In this document: piece by piece, positions 28,386 through 38,044 of the stretch
Layout of the letters: each line of letters opens with the position of its first letter
Numbering within the stretch: position 1 is the stretch's first letter
From: Burkholderiales bacterium
GTDB taxonomy: Bacteria > Pseudomonadota > Gammaproteobacteria > Burkholderiales > Burkholderiaceae_B
NCBI GenBank assembly: GCA_027484315.1
Contig: JAIXTE010000116.1
Span: 1-64,000 of the forward strand
Reading direction: 5' to 3'
Length of the DNA: 64,000 nt
Notes under the pieces: generated by a model
Databases searched by the model: none
Told to the model about the DNA's origin: nothing
The model's input: the letters and a program-made list of their open reading frames with translations, nothing else
Translations under genes and position numbers: made by a program

Positions 28386-29651
28386 ATGAGCCGTAACACT
28401 GTCCCTGACGCCTTCACCATGTTGCCAGCCGAGCGCAAAGCTGCCGGGTGGCTTGCCAGCATTTATGCGCTGCGCATGTTTGGCATGTTCATGATTTTGC
28501 CTGTGTTTGCATTGCACGCGGCCGGTTTGCCGGGTGGTGACAACCTTAGCCTTGTGGGTCTGGCCATGGGCATCTATGGCTTGGCACAGGCATGCATGCA
28601 AATCCCGCTGGGCTGGGCTTCTGACAAAATTGGCAGAAAACCCATCATCATCGGTGGCTTGTTGCTGTTTGCAGCGGGTTGCTGGCTGGGCTATGTGGCC
28701 GAAACAGTTGAGCAATTGGTGTGGGCGCGCGCCTTGCAGGGGGCGGGTGCCATATCTGCCGCATTGTCGGCCTTGTTGGCTGATGTCACGCGCGATGAAG
28801 TGCGCTCAAAAGGCATGGCCATGATTGGCGCCTCCATTGGCATTACATTTGCCCTGTCGCTGGTGTGTGCCCCGGTGCTATACAAGTTTTTTGGGCTCAG
28901 TGGTCTGTTCGGCATTACCGGCGTGCTCAGTATTCTGGGTATTGCCGTGGTGATCTGGCTGTTGCCCACCCCGAATCTGGCTGATCAACAGGCCAAGCTG
29001 CAAGGCAGTTTTGCAGATGGCTGGGCTGTGTTGACCCAAACTGATTTGCTGCGTTTGAACCTGGGTATTTTCACCTTGCACCTGACGCAGATGTCTTTGT
29101 TTGTGGTTGTGCCCAGCTTGTTGCTCAGCGGTCTGGGTTTGCCGCTGGAAGAACACTGGAAAGTGTACTTGCCCGTGGTGTTGGGCTCGTTTGTCCTGAT
29201 GGTGCCGCTGATGGTCTGGTCCGAGAAAAAAGCCAAAACCAGGCAGGTCAAACTGGGTTCAATCGCTTTGATGGCCGTGGTGCTTTTGGGCTTGGCATTG
29301 TTCGCTGAGCAAGGCTGGGTCGTGGTTTTACTGCTTTTGGCCTACTTCGTGGGCTTCAATTTACTCGAGGCTACCCTTCCCTCGTGGGTATCACGAGTGG
29401 CACCCCTCAGTCACAGGGGTTTGGCATTGGGTGTATATAATACTTCTCAAGCGCTGGGGCTTTTTGCCGGTGGTGCGTTGGGTGGCCTCGCGTTTCGCCA
29501 CCTTGGTGCACAAGGCGTGTTTGAAGGTGCGTTGTTGCTGGTCGTGTTGTGGCTTTTGCTGGCTTGGGGCATCAAGGCCTTGCCCCCACGCGCTGCTGCA
29601 GTGCCGCCTGTGAATGACGATTCAAACGCGGCATCAACAAGCCCCACTTAA
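28386..29651 (+). CDS. MFS transporter (YajR-like)
   Basis: The 421-residue protein has about 12 hydrophobic segments and the MFS loop 2-3 motif in [15 protein letters not shown] near residues 75-90. [15 protein letters not shown] in the first helix resembles the YajR/drug-efflux type. It ends shortly after the last helix, so the C-terminal ferredoxin-like domain of E. coli YajR is absent. The substrate is unknown. It lies between divergent uvrA and ssb, an arrangement seen in other betaproteobacteria, and ends 31 bases before ssb. Confidence 0.85.
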   Translation: MSRNTVPDAFTMLPAERKAAGWLASIYALRMFGMFMILPVFALHAAGLPGGDNLSLVGLAMGIYGLAQACMQIPLGWASDKIGRKPIIIGGLLLFAAGCWLGYVAETVEQLVWARALQGAGAISAALSALLADVTRDEVRSKGMAMIGASIGITFALSLVCAPVLYKFFGLSGLFGITGVLSILGIAVVIWLLPTPNLADQQAKLQGSFADGWAVLTQTDLLRLNLGIFTLHLTQMSLFVVVPSLLLSGLGLPLEEHWKVYLPVVLGSFVLMVPLMVWSEKKAKTRQVKLGSIALMAVVLLGLALFAEQGWVVVLLLLAYFVGFNLLEATLPSWVSRVAPLSHRGLALGVYNTSQALGLFAGGALGGLAFRHLGAQGVFEGALLLVVLWLLLAWGIKALPPRAAAVPPVNDDSNAASTSPT

Positions 29652-29682
29652 AACATATTTCAAGAATTCAGGAGCATTTTTC

Positions 29683-30195
29683 ATGGCATCAGTAAACAAG
29701 GTCATTCTGGTAGGTAATTTGGGTAAAGACCCCGATGTGCGTTATTTGCCCGACGGTGGCGCAGTGGTCAACCTGGCGCTGGCTACATCCAGCAGCTGGA
29801 AAGACAAAAACACGGGCGAAAAGCGCGAAGAAACCGAATGGCACCGCGTGGTTATTTACGGTCGTTTGGCTGAAATCGCGGGTGAGTATTGCAAGAAAGG
29901 CCGTTCGGTTTACATCGAAGGACGCTTGAAAACACGCAAGTGGCAGGATCAGTCGGGTGTAGACAAGTACACCACTGAAATTATTGCCGACCAAATGCAA
30001 TTGCTCGGCGGCCGTGAAGGTGGCGGTGGTGGTTCATCCATGGGCGGTGGTGATGATTTTGACCAGTCGCCTGCGCCAAGCCGCAGTTCCGGTGGCAATT
30101 CTGGCAGCGGCAGCAGCATGCGTTCATCGGCGCCTGCGCCCCAGCGTTCAGCACCACAAAGTGTGGCCGATCTGGATGACGACATTCCATTCTGA
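29683..30195 (+). CDS. ssb: Single-stranded DNA-binding protein
   Basis: The 170-residue SSB begins [25 protein letters not shown], the conserved OB-fold start. [21 protein letters not shown] and [14 protein letters not shown] follow, then a Gly/Ser-rich flexible linker (about 110-160) and the acidic tip DLDDDIPF that recruits repair proteins. I chose the ATG at 29683 because a CAGGAG ribosome site lies about eight bases before it; the frame is open further upstream inside the MFS gene. The gene marks the left neighbour of the genomic island. Confidence 0.96.
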   Translation: MASVNKVILVGNLGKDPDVRYLPDGGAVVNLALATSSSWKDKNTGEKREETEWHRVVIYGRLAEIAGEYCKKGRSVYIEGRLKTRKWQDQSGVDKYTTEIIADQMQLLGGREGGGGGSSMGGGDDFDQSPAPSRSSGGNSGSGSSMRSSAPAPQRSAPQSVADLDDDIPF

Positions 30196-30277
30196 TTGAC
30201 ATAAAAGTAATTTTGTAATGATTTTTTAGGAAGACTTGTTGATAAGCTTTTGTTTTTCAAAGTCTTGATTGAAAAAT

Positions 30278-30317
30278 AAGCCGCCAAATTCTGTAAAGAA
30301 TTTGGCGGCTTTTTTTT
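30278..30317. terminator. Strong terminator after ssb, near the island's left edge
   Basis: A perfect 15-bp stem with the 4-base loop GTAA runs from 30278 to 30311 and is followed by T's. It lies 82 bases after ssb. Its right arm and T tract (30301-30320) resemble the terminator at the other end of the island. Confidence 0.92.
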
Positions 30318-30368
30318 ATTTTTTTTATTTATGATAAGTGTCATTTTTTAAATCAATATATTTATTTT

Positions 30369-30397
30369 TTGACAAGATAAAAACTGGTATGTAGATT
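30369..30397 (+). promoter_or_regulatory. Sigma-70-like promoter of the recombinase operon
   Basis: A consensus -35 TTGACA (30369-30374) is followed 17 bases later by TAGATT (30392-30397). An AAAAGGA ribosome site precedes the ATG at 30420 by six bases. No other promoter-like site stands between the four recombinase genes. Confidence 0.6.
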
Positions 30398-30419
30398 TGT
30401 GTAACGAAAAGGATTCAAG

Positions 30420-31595
30420 ATGAAAGTTGTAGTGGTAGATCATCCTTCAGGTGACCAGTTGCCGATCCTATTGGACGATGAGGGTCTTCCAATAACTTTA
30501 GCTAATGAGTTCGTGTTGACGCGCAGGGCCTATGGGCGGAACACATTGGTAAGAAACCTTCGAGAGTTGTCTTTTTTGTATGATTGGTCAAACAGAGAAC
30601 GTATCGACGTTTGGGAAAGGATTACCTCTGGCAAAGGCTTCAGTGAGGCTGAGCTTCGAGGTGGGCTTTTAGAGTGTCTGAGGCGAGATCAGTCAAAGGG
30701 AAGTAAAGTTAAAAAACTGTCGATTACACCCAATACCTTCAATCAACGGTTGACGACTGTTTGTCAATTTTTCTCATTTTTTTACGATATCTACCTCGGC
30801 TCGATGCCCCTTGATGACATGCGCTATGAACGTATTCGGGATCAAAAATCTCGTTACATGACTTGGCTGAATGGGGCTTTTATTAATGCGCCTCCCAGCA
30901 ATCGCGGTAAGGCCAAGGGGTTGACGCAGGAGCAGACTAAATTTTTGGTAAGGTGTCTAAATCCGGAAAGCGGTACGGTATTTGGACGAGATCAAGCGGT
31001 TAGATTCAGGAATTATATCTCCGTAATGATTATGTTGAATTACGGGTTGAGGCCAGGGGAGTTGCTTAGCCTAAAGGTTGAAGACATTGAGTTTGGGGCA
31101 ATTTCCGCTATTCGTGTTACGAGGCGTGCTCCCGATTTGTTGGACAAGCGTCGTCCCAGACCTCAAATAAAACGAAATGGTAGAGTATTACCGATTGATA
31201 ATTCGAAACTAGCCAAGCATCTCGATGAGTACATTTTGAAATGGCGAGACCAGCTAGAACTCAAATCTTTCGAGGAATCGGATTACCTAATTTTAAGTGA
31301 TGAGGGTCAGCCGCTTTCACAGGCAAGTCTAGTTCAGCTGTTTCAATTACTCAGGAAACGCTTCCCGGTTGAACTCCCCGCTGGGCTTTCCGCGAAGTCA
31401 CTACGACATACTTTCTCTAGCAATATGGAAAGAGAATTAAGAGCGATTGGGATGGACGAGGGGCGTCGGGAAGAAGCGTTGGCCGAACTTCGTGGTGATA
31501 GCAGCCTTAAAGCACAAGCGGTTTACATTGCACAAGAAATTGAAGAGCAGGCTAATCTAGCGCTGCATAACTACCATCGTAAAGTTTTAGGGTGA
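30420..31595 (+). CDS. ginA: Tyrosine recombinase GinA-like
   Basis: The 391-residue protein has an N-terminal SAM-like DNA-binding region and a C-terminal tyrosine recombinase domain. Arg211 sits in the box I motif YGLRPGELLSL, Arg329-His330 in KSLRHTF, and Tyr369 (AVYIAQ) is the best candidate nucleophile. The first histidine of the usual HxxRH box is a lysine (Lys326). It is the first of four overlapping genes and overlaps the next by GTGA. In GInt islands all four gin genes are needed for recombination, so it probably acts in a complex with GinB and GinC. The name rests on gene order, sizes and family, not on an alignment. Confidence 0.8.
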   Translation: MKVVVVDHPSGDQLPILLDDEGLPITLANEFVLTRRAYGRNTLVRNLRELSFLYDWSNRERIDVWERITSGKGFSEAELRGGLLECLRRDQSKGSKVKKLSITPNTFNQRLTTVCQFFSFFYDIYLGSMPLDDMRYERIRDQKSRYMTWLNGAFINAPPSNRGKAKGLTQEQTKFLVRCLNPESGTVFGRDQAVRFRNYISVMIMLNYGLRPGELLSLKVEDIEFGAISAIRVTRRAPDLLDKRRPRPQIKRNGRVLPIDNSKLAKHLDEYILKWRDQLELKSFEESDYLILSDEGQPLSQASLVQLFQLLRKRFPVELPAGLSAKSLRHTFSSNMERELRAIGMDEGRREEALAELRGDSSLKAQAVYIAQEIEEQANLALHNYHRKVLG

Positions 31596-33211
31596 GGGGG
31601 GGTTTTATTAAGCAGTCAAATCTAGAGGAGTTGATTCATACGAATGGTTGGTGCAACGTGCCGAAATCAGTTATTACTCGCGAGGGGCAGTCGGTCGATA
31701 CCTCAACACTAGTATGGCATCTACCTTACGTTATTAGAGATGATACCAGCATTGACTTTAGTCAGATCGTTGAGCCCACGATCAGGTGGGTGACACAGCG
31801 ATACGTTCAAGAATGTTTGCAGGCGACCTCTACCCATGCTGGCTACGCCTCCTACACCTATATTTGGACCGAACTGATCCGTTATCAACGGGAATTTAAC
31901 CTTGTTGAGGGCATTCAGCCAGATCAGTTGAAGGAAAGATTGGTAAGTCTTTTTGAGAAGGCTTTATCTGACGCACGCAAGAAACATCGTCTATGGGCTA
32001 TGTACCGTCCAATCCAATGGTATGTCTGGAGCGCCGAAAACTACCCTGAGCTTGGCTTTTGTCCAGTCTACGCACTTGAATTGGATGCGATATCTGTTCC
32101 TGGCAACCCAAAAGGTGAAGCTGTTAGGATGGAGGATCCTGATAGAGGACCGCTGCATAGATCCTTGGAAGTCCCTTTGCTTATTAAGGCAATGCGTGAC
32201 GACAAAAGTGATGAACTCGTGCATATTCAAGAAAAAGTAGCGCTCGCATTGTCTATTGCTCTCGGTCGCAACCCTGCAAATTTAACCTATTTGAAGGAAG
32301 ATGATTTAGTTAACCTGACGCCAGACTCTAACAAAGCGACTTGGGTGATCCGCGTCCCAAGGATAAAAAAACGACAACTGAATCCGAGAGACGACTTGTT
32401 GGATGAGTATCTCGATTCGGAGTTTGCTGGATATGTATTGGAATTAATAGACGCTAATAGACGTGTGGCAGATTCGTTGCGAGTAAACAATGAAAGTTAC
32501 CAGTTGCCACGTCCACTTTTTATCAATTTAAGGGGAAATAGGTCTGCAGTCAAAAGTGGTTTGCTTGATTCTTATTTCAACTGTACCAGTGAAAATATCA
32601 CTCGCTTTATTCAGCAATTTGTAAAGCGCCATAACGTTATCTCCCCTTTAACTAAGGAGGTCCTACGAATTAGCGCCAGACGCTTACGCTACACGCTTGG
32701 CACTTCTTTAGCTGCTGAAGGTACTAGTAGGAAAGAGTTGGCAAGGATTCTTGATCATACCGATACTCAGCACGTACAGGTTTATTTTGAGTTGGCTGCG
32801 AGCATTGTGGAGCACCTTGATAAGGCCACAGCGAAGGACTTTGCCAAATATCTTAAGCTTTTTAAAGGAAAGATCATCAACTTTGACTCGGAGGCAGTTA
32901 ACGGAGATCGCGAGGATAAACATGTTGAATTTATCGATGACGCCAATCCCAATGAGTCCAGTGAAATTGGCGTGTGCGGCGAAAAAGCAATCTGTCATCT
33001 CGACCCGCCGTTTTCATGCTACCTGTGTGAAAAATTTCAGCCTTATCGACACGCCGATCATGAACATGTCCTTGAGTGTCTTTTAAAAGGTAGAGAAGAA
33101 CGTATCAATAAGTATTCGAACGCCAGAATGGGCATACAGCTGGATGATGTGATTCTCGCGGTTGCTCAAGTGGCTGAAGCGTGTAGATCAGGAACTGGTG
33201 ATGGCAGATAA
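31592..33211 (+). CDS. ginB: Tyrosine recombinase GinB-like
   Basis: The 539-residue protein starts with GTG overlapping the ginA stop. Box I is in LGRNPANLTYL, box II is R363-RLR366-Y367 instead of HxxRH, and Tyr398 in HVQVYFELA is the likely nucleophile. The C-terminal ~90 residues carry a possible zinc site, CGEKAICHLDPPFSCYLC. Large size and the cysteine tail are common in recombinases that act as sets on islands. It ends inside the start of ginC (11-base overlap). Confidence 0.8.
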   Translation: MRGGFIKQSNLEELIHTNGWCNVPKSVITREGQSVDTSTLVWHLPYVIRDDTSIDFSQIVEPTIRWVTQRYVQECLQATSTHAGYASYTYIWTELIRYQREFNLVEGIQPDQLKERLVSLFEKALSDARKKHRLWAMYRPIQWYVWSAENYPELGFCPVYALELDAISVPGNPKGEAVRMEDPDRGPLHRSLEVPLLIKAMRDDKSDELVHIQEKVALALSIALGRNPANLTYLKEDDLVNLTPDSNKATWVIRVPRIKKRQLNPRDDLLDEYLDSEFAGYVLELIDANRRVADSLRVNNESYQLPRPLFINLRGNRSAVKSGLLDSYFNCTSENITRFIQQFVKRHNVISPLTKEVLRISARRLRYTLGTSLAAEGTSRKELARILDHTDTQHVQVYFELAASIVEHLDKATAKDFAKYLKLFKGKIINFDSEAVNGDREDKHVEFIDDANPNESSEIGVCGEKAICHLDPPFSCYLCEKFQPYRHADHEHVLECLLKGREERINKYSNARMGIQLDDVILAVAQVAEACRSGTGDGR

Positions 33212-35192
33212 GCGATCTGAGCGGAAGACTACAGTCATTCAGTTTCTATCAAGATTGGATAGAAATCGTGAAATGAATTTGTTAGCACTTGTTGATCTAG
33301 CCAAACGACTGGATATCGAGGGATTTGATCAAAAGACATGGGACGATGAAGTCTGGGTCATAACAGCAGGTCGTCTAGTCAAACAGGGTGCAAAGAACAC
33401 GAAAAAGGTAACTCTTAATTTTTCATATCCACCAAAGCTCGGAGTGGCAAAGTTCCAGGGTGAATGGGCGGATATTGTAAAAGCGCTGGTATTGCTGCGT
33501 TTTCATCGATATCACCAGGCCATAGAAAACCAACGGAACTTTGTTTCTGCAGTTGGGTATCTTGCATTCGAGATGGCTGCTCGGGACTTCAAATTATTTC
33601 AATTAACTCCCGAGTTTTTGGATAAGGCATGCCGGCAAATTTCCAAAGATTATTCGGAAGGAACTGCGTACAACATGCATAAGGCTATCGCAGAGTTTGC
33701 AGCTCATTGTGATGTGAATTCTTTATGCAACGTTCTTCTCCGCTACAAGTATGCTCGCATGAAGCGACCTGAGTCTACTGGTGGTATTCACCACAAACGT
33801 CTCGACGACCCAGTGACTCAACTCACTTCCGGCGACAAAATCGTCGATCCCAATGTGTTCAAGATAATTGGCGAGCTCTATAGAAATGTGCCTGGAGATC
33901 ACAAGTATCGTTTTTATATATTGGTTTTAACCTTGCTGGCAATGTTGGGGCGACGATTTAGCGAAATATCGCTTCTACCGTGCCAAGACTTAGTAAAAGA
34001 TGACCAAGGTCGCGCATGCCTTTTGTATTTCCCTCGGAAGAGCTCTGTAGGGGATTCTCTTACTCCCATCAGGAAGCTTTATCTGCCAACCGATCTCGTG
34101 AGTGTTGTAGAGAGCGTGATTTCTGAGCTGAAGAAAAACTGCACTAAAGCTCGAAATACCGCTGCAGAAATGGAAATCGCGAAAGGACCAGACTTAGGTT
34201 TTTTGATGGATTTTTCTGATGATCAGAAGTTCTATAAAGATGACTTGATCAAGTTAGGGATTTCAAAAACGACTTTAAATGTAAGTGGATGGATACGGCA
34301 AAAAGGGTTTGCTTTTGAGCAAGCCGGGGGGGCTATAGGACACAACAGTTGGTATACAACCAAAGTTGGTATCGCGGCGTACTGTAAGAAGGACTTTGAA
34401 CCCAGTGCGATTGAGCCGATTCATGTTGATCAGCAAGGAAAAACCTACTTCTTAAAAGATTTGTTGCTTGTAAAGCATTTGGGTTTGTCTTCCGGCGCTT
34501 ACTCGCACTGGATTGCGACAAAATGTACTCACTCTATGATGACTACATTTCTGCGTTATTTTCCAGAGCTTGCGAAACAGTATGCATCCTCAAGTATTGA
34601 GGTGGATTTCACCAGTCATCATTTTAGACACACCCTAAATACCCTTTTAGATGAGGGTGGACTCACTGATCTTCTGCAAACTGAATGGTTCGGGCGTTCT
34701 AATCCAAGAGATACAAAGACTTATCAACACACAAGTCGCGAAAAGCGTGCGTTGGACCTCAGAGAGAAGCTTAAGGCTGGCAAGGCTGGAGGTCGACTGG
34801 CAGAGGATTTGAAGCATATTCCAATACACTTGCAAGATGCTGTTTTGGCCGCTCGAGTCAATGCTGTCCACGATGTGGGGTCAGGAATGTGCGTGCATAA
34901 CTTTATTCAGACGCCCTGTGAGCGTCATTTGCAGTGCTCTGCTGATTGTGACGATTATGTGTGGGTGAAAGGTGATAAAGGTCGTAAAGAAGAACTCAAG
35001 CGTATGTTTGCAATTACGTTTATTGCACGCGAGACTGCTAAAAACAAATCGGGCGAAAAGAAGCCTAAAAAAAGTGTCGATTGGCTTGTGCACAATGATA
35101 AAAAGCTCAAAACGCTTTTGAAGCAGATGGAGGATTATGGAATTGAACCATTCGACCCTCATGAATATTTAAATGGACTGTCTCATGAATAA
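33201..35192 (+). CDS. ginC: Tyrosine recombinase GinC-like
   Basis: This 663-residue protein is the largest of the three and has the most canonical active site: LGRRFSEISLL for box I, His473-His-Phe-Arg476-His477 (the full HxxRH) and Tyr508 in TKTYQHTSRE. The N-terminal ~230 residues are of unclear fold. The C-terminal ~120 residues hold a cysteine cluster (MCVHNFIQTPC...LQCSADC) that may bind zinc, and a lysine-rich end. I chose the ATG at 33201 (MADKRSERKTT), which follows a weak GGA site and overlaps ginB by 11 bases; an in-frame earlier start at 33162 is possible. Confidence 0.82.
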   Translation: MADKRSERKTTVIQFLSRLDRNREMNLLALVDLAKRLDIEGFDQKTWDDEVWVITAGRLVKQGAKNTKKVTLNFSYPPKLGVAKFQGEWADIVKALVLLRFHRYHQAIENQRNFVSAVGYLAFEMAARDFKLFQLTPEFLDKACRQISKDYSEGTAYNMHKAIAEFAAHCDVNSLCNVLLRYKYARMKRPESTGGIHHKRLDDPVTQLTSGDKIVDPNVFKIIGELYRNVPGDHKYRFYILVLTLLAMLGRRFSEISLLPCQDLVKDDQGRACLLYFPRKSSVGDSLTPIRKLYLPTDLVSVVESVISELKKNCTKARNTAAEMEIAKGPDLGFLMDFSDDQKFYKDDLIKLGISKTTLNVSGWIRQKGFAFEQAGGAIGHNSWYTTKVGIAAYCKKDFEPSAIEPIHVDQQGKTYFLKDLLLVKHLGLSSGAYSHWIATKCTHSMMTTFLRYFPELAKQYASSSIEVDFTSHHFRHTLNTLLDEGGLTDLLQTEWFGRSNPRDTKTYQHTSREKRALDLREKLKAGKAGGRLAEDLKHIPIHLQDAVLAARVNAVHDVGSGMCVHNFIQTPCERHLQCSADCDDYVWVKGDKGRKEELKRMFAITFIARETAKNKSGEKKPKKSVDWLVHNDKKLKTLLKQMEDYGIEPFDPHEYLNGLSHE

Positions 35193-35661
35193 AAGATTTC
35201 GACGAATGTCTGACAACGATATCAAGGCCATTATTGTTGATTTGGACCGTTGGGCCATGGGGGCGCTTGGCTCAAAGCTTACTTGGACTGTGTTGGAAGA
35301 GCGTTTTAGCTTTAGTCGTCAGTCTCTTCAAGCAAAATCGGAAATCAAAGCTGCTTACGATATTGCTAAGAGGGCATTGTCTGGGGGGTTGGTCAAAACT
35401 AAGGAGCAAGCCACGGAAGAAGTGAAAGAGCTTCGCGTGGAGATCGATCGTCTTAAGTCTGAGCTGCAGGCATATCGGCTAAAGGAAGAGAAGTGGTTGC
35501 GTCGCTGGCAGCAAATAGCCTTTCATATTCGTCAGAAAGGTATACAAATGTCGAGCGTAGATAAGAAGGTACCAGATGGAGTGAAGTTGCCTTCAAACAC
35601 TGAGACTTCTCAAATACTCAGACCATTTGATCAAGAGATTCCTTCGTCAGGAAGGGTTTAA
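35185..35661 (+). CDS. ginD: Small coiled-coil DNA-binding-like protein GinD
   Basis: The 158-residue protein overlaps ginC by eight bases. The first ~60 residues are basic and helical, with TWTVLEERFSFSRQSLQAKSEI compatible with a helix-turn-helix. Residues 75-105 (KEQATEEVKELRVEIDRLKSELQ) form a clear coiled coil, and the tail looks disordered. This is the layout of the fourth gene of GInt modules and recalls TnpC of Tn554-like elements. It probably assists the recombinases in binding the element ends. The following ~170 bases up to 35838 contain no gene I can support. Confidence 0.75.
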   Translation: MNKRFRRMSDNDIKAIIVDLDRWAMGALGSKLTWTVLEERFSFSRQSLQAKSEIKAAYDIAKRALSGGLVKTKEQATEEVKELRVEIDRLKSELQAYRLKEEKWLRRWQQIAFHIRQKGIQMSSVDKKVPDGVKLPSNTETSQILRPFDQEIPSSGRV

Positions 35662-35837
35662 GGATTTGCTGCGAGCATGTGAGTGAATCCTAAACGGCGG
35701 GCCGCTGTTTTTGTCGTGCCTCCCCGTGTGAGCACTTGCTAAGTGCAGTTCTCGCAAAAAATTTACGTTTAAGCTGAATCGCCCACACAATGTCGACGAG
35801 ACAGCAAACAGTCAGATAGGGTGGTCGCTGCTAAAGT

Positions 35838-36548
35838 TCAGGTTTGGGCTAAGTTACGCCCATATTGAGATTGGGCATTTGGTTTTAAAAATTCGCGTTG
35901 ATTCAGATAGGTCTCGAGTCTATCGATAAGTTTATTGATGAAGTTTTGGATTTCGTTCAGACGTTTTCTCAGTTCATCGCATCTGAATTTCTCCCCCACC
36001 ACTCTTGCGCTCTCTCTGCCATGAGCAACTGCATTTCGCTTGTCTACAAGTTCGTCAATCGATGCTCGTTCCGAGGTGGTCAAGATGAAGTCAGATATTC
36101 CCAAGGCTGCTAGAATCTCATCTATCGTTTTAGCCCAGATATTCATGCATAAGCTTGCAAATAAAGTTTCATCAATTCCGTGAAATTGATTTAACTCAAT
36201 ATCCGAAAAGAAAGATTTCATCTGTAAAAAAGCACCTTTCTGTGACCGATCCTTGATTGATTTCCATTGTCTTGCCATCGAAACAACATTAAAAGGCAGA
36301 ATGACATCAGAATTCCTTGGTTCGAGCGTTTTGATATCAAGCAGTAGATATTGAAAGGTATCTGTCGTCGCTTTTTCTAGGGCTCCGTAGAGGTGAACAA
36401 AGAATAGCCCCTTCATTATTTTGAGATCAAGATTGACCTCTTTTGCTGGTTCTGGTTCAAGAGAGGTGATGTGGTTCAAATAAATTAATACTTCATTAAA
36501 TCTTTCAGCTGTGACTGTTCGGGTAATTGAAAAACTCATTCTCAGCAT
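35838..36548 (-). CDS. HEPN nuclease-like protein (MAE_28990 type)
   Basis: The 236-residue all-helical protein carries RNAVAH at residues 171-176, the Rx4H catalytic motif of HEPN ribonucleases, followed by GRESARVVGE. The N-terminal half (FVHLYGALEKATTDTFQYLL) resembles the MAE_28990/MAE_18760 HEPN family. It starts seven bases inside the end of the DUF262 gene, so the two are translationally coupled. DUF262/HEPN pairs are found in defence islands and are thought to act as an abortive or toxin-antitoxin-like unit. That role is inferred from family and context. Confidence 0.75.
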   Translation of the reverse strand: MLRMSFSITRTVTAERFNEVLIYLNHITSLEPEPAKEVNLDLKIMKGLFFVHLYGALEKATTDTFQYLLLDIKTLEPRNSDVILPFNVVSMARQWKSIKDRSQKGAFLQMKSFFSDIELNQFHGIDETLFASLCMNIWAKTIDEILAALGISDFILTTSERASIDELVDKRNAVAHGRESARVVGEKFRCDELRKRLNEIQNFINKLIDRLETYLNQREFLKPNAQSQYGRNLAQT

Positions 36549-37585
36549 CCATCTTTTACATAGTTGATGCGATCTAAAAGCATTTTTCTACTGTTGGTTG
36601 CACCAGTTGTCAGTCGTTTAAGTTTGTCATCGTCTAATAACGATTGGAGGTTTGTAGTATTTATCGATTTACCTTCGGCGATTGCCCTCGCTACGCCGAC
36701 GCTAATTGCCTCATACAGAACTAGCGGAGTTGTATTTTTTCGGTTGCCTCGCACTATTCCATTTGGTAGAGAATTTGCTAGTTGACGAAATGTACTTTCA
36801 AACACTTCTCTTAGTTTCTTTTTGTCTTTAAATGCGGAGCTTTTATCTTTCATGTATTCATTAAGAAATTCTTTGACGCTATGTACAAAAAGATCCGACC
36901 TTTCATAGTAAGCAAAAAATTTGAGGGCTAGTTCCTCGAGGTTTCCGCTTCGCTCTGCATCGCCTGGTATTTTTAGTACAGATCGAAAGCTTAAATTTTG
37001 AGCGCATTCCTTGAGGAAGTCATTAAACTCTCCAACGAAAACACAATTTCTAATCTCCTGTGGATGGAGAGTTATTCCACCAGTATTTAATCTTTCAAAC
37101 AAATCATAGCGAACTCCAAAATCGCTCCTATCATTTAGGACTGTTACCTTGATTGGTCGCGTCAAAAACATGATTTGTACAGATTTTGGAAGATCTTCAA
37201 AGAGCATTCCGTTGATTGAAGTTAGTTTCTGAAGACCTGTCAATCGCAGTTTTTTTGAATTTGCATTGACGTTTGAAATCTGATCTTCTGGACAGGCGAA
37301 ATTGATTAAGGTAGTCAATCTTTGTAGTCCATCAACGACCTCCCATGTGGAGTCTTTGTTAGTGGCCATAAATAAACTCGGAACTGGAATTCCGAGCAAC
37401 AAAGATTCGATAAGTTGCGACTGTCGTTCAGCATTCCACTTAAAGTGTCTCTGATATTCTGGAGCGATATCGATCATGTTTTCGATCAACATTTCTATCA
37501 GTTGTCGTGCTGCCAGATCATAACTATCAAAGGAGACGCTACGTCTGTTGCTGTCTAACTGTTCTTGGATTGTTCTTGCTTCCAT
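36542..37585 (-). CDS. DUF262 (ParB-like nuclease fold) protein
   Basis: The 347-residue protein shows the DUF262 N-terminal pattern: APEYQRHFKWNAERQSQLIESLLLGIPVPSLFM, then DGLQR at residues 85-89, the DGQQR motif of the family. This domain relates to ParB/Srx nucleases and is shared with the GmrS half of GmrSD type IV restriction enzymes. The second half is helical and has no recognised C-terminal DUF1524 HNH nuclease. I chose the ATG at 37585, with GGA nine bases before it, over an upstream TTG at 37609. It is coupled to the HEPN gene. About 460 bases without a firm gene separate it from hsdM. Confidence 0.8.
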   Translation of the reverse strand: MEARTIQEQLDSNRRSVSFDSYDLAARQLIEMLIENMIDIAPEYQRHFKWNAERQSQLIESLLLGIPVPSLFMATNKDSTWEVVDGLQRLTTLINFACPEDQISNVNANSKKLRLTGLQKLTSINGMLFEDLPKSVQIMFLTRPIKVTVLNDRSDFGVRYDLFERLNTGGITLHPQEIRNCVFVGEFNDFLKECAQNLSFRSVLKIPGDAERSGNLEELALKFFAYYERSDLFVHSVKEFLNEYMKDKSSAFKDKKKLREVFESTFRQLANSLPNGIVRGNRKNTTPLVLYEAISVGVARAIAEGKSINTTNLQSLLDDDKLKRLTTGATNSRKMLLDRINYVKDGC

Positions 37586-38044
37586 TTTTTCCAATTTGTA
37601 TAGGGTCAAAGGTAAAAGTACTAGTTCTATGTGTTCTCAGTAAATTCTTGCAAGTAGAAGCTGCGATCCCATTTCTCTGCATGCTATTCTTTTCCCTCAG
37701 AAATACGGGATAGATGAATATTACGGCGATGCTAAAAAGCGTATGTCAGATGTCAAAGTTGACGAATCTCGCCCCTTCAATATAGACACTCCAGACGATT
37801 CGTTGGAATGTTTTAACCGAGCTGCTAGTTGGAACAATCAGGATCTTTGGGTGTGAGATCACTTGAAAGAACCTTAACGCAAAAGTTAACCCGGGTGTCT
37901 TTTCTGCTTCTTTTTTCTTGAGATTTAGATTTTTTTGGGCATCAGGGGAGTAATTTTCCTTGACCATTGAACCACTGAAATTTTCAAATCCAGTCTGAAG
38001 GACTGGAATTTAAACCAACTATAAGATAGGGAAGTTGTTTCAAA
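37586..38044. other. Gene-poor gap between divergent DUF262 and hsdM
   Basis: These ~460 bases must hold the promoters of the two divergent units. On the plus strand an open stretch without a good start, ending at 37856, encodes SRPFNIDTPDDSLECFNRAA and a final NQDLWV, which reads like the end of a real protein. The IDTPDD motif recalls nucleotidyltransferases, but the fragment is too short to name. I read it as a possible remnant. Confidence 0.4.

Noticed and set aside
30420-35192. Classification as a RIT (recombinase-in-trio) element
   Set aside because: RIT recombinases are about equal in size (~300-400 residues) and lack the coiled-coil fourth gene; the sizes here fit ginABCD.
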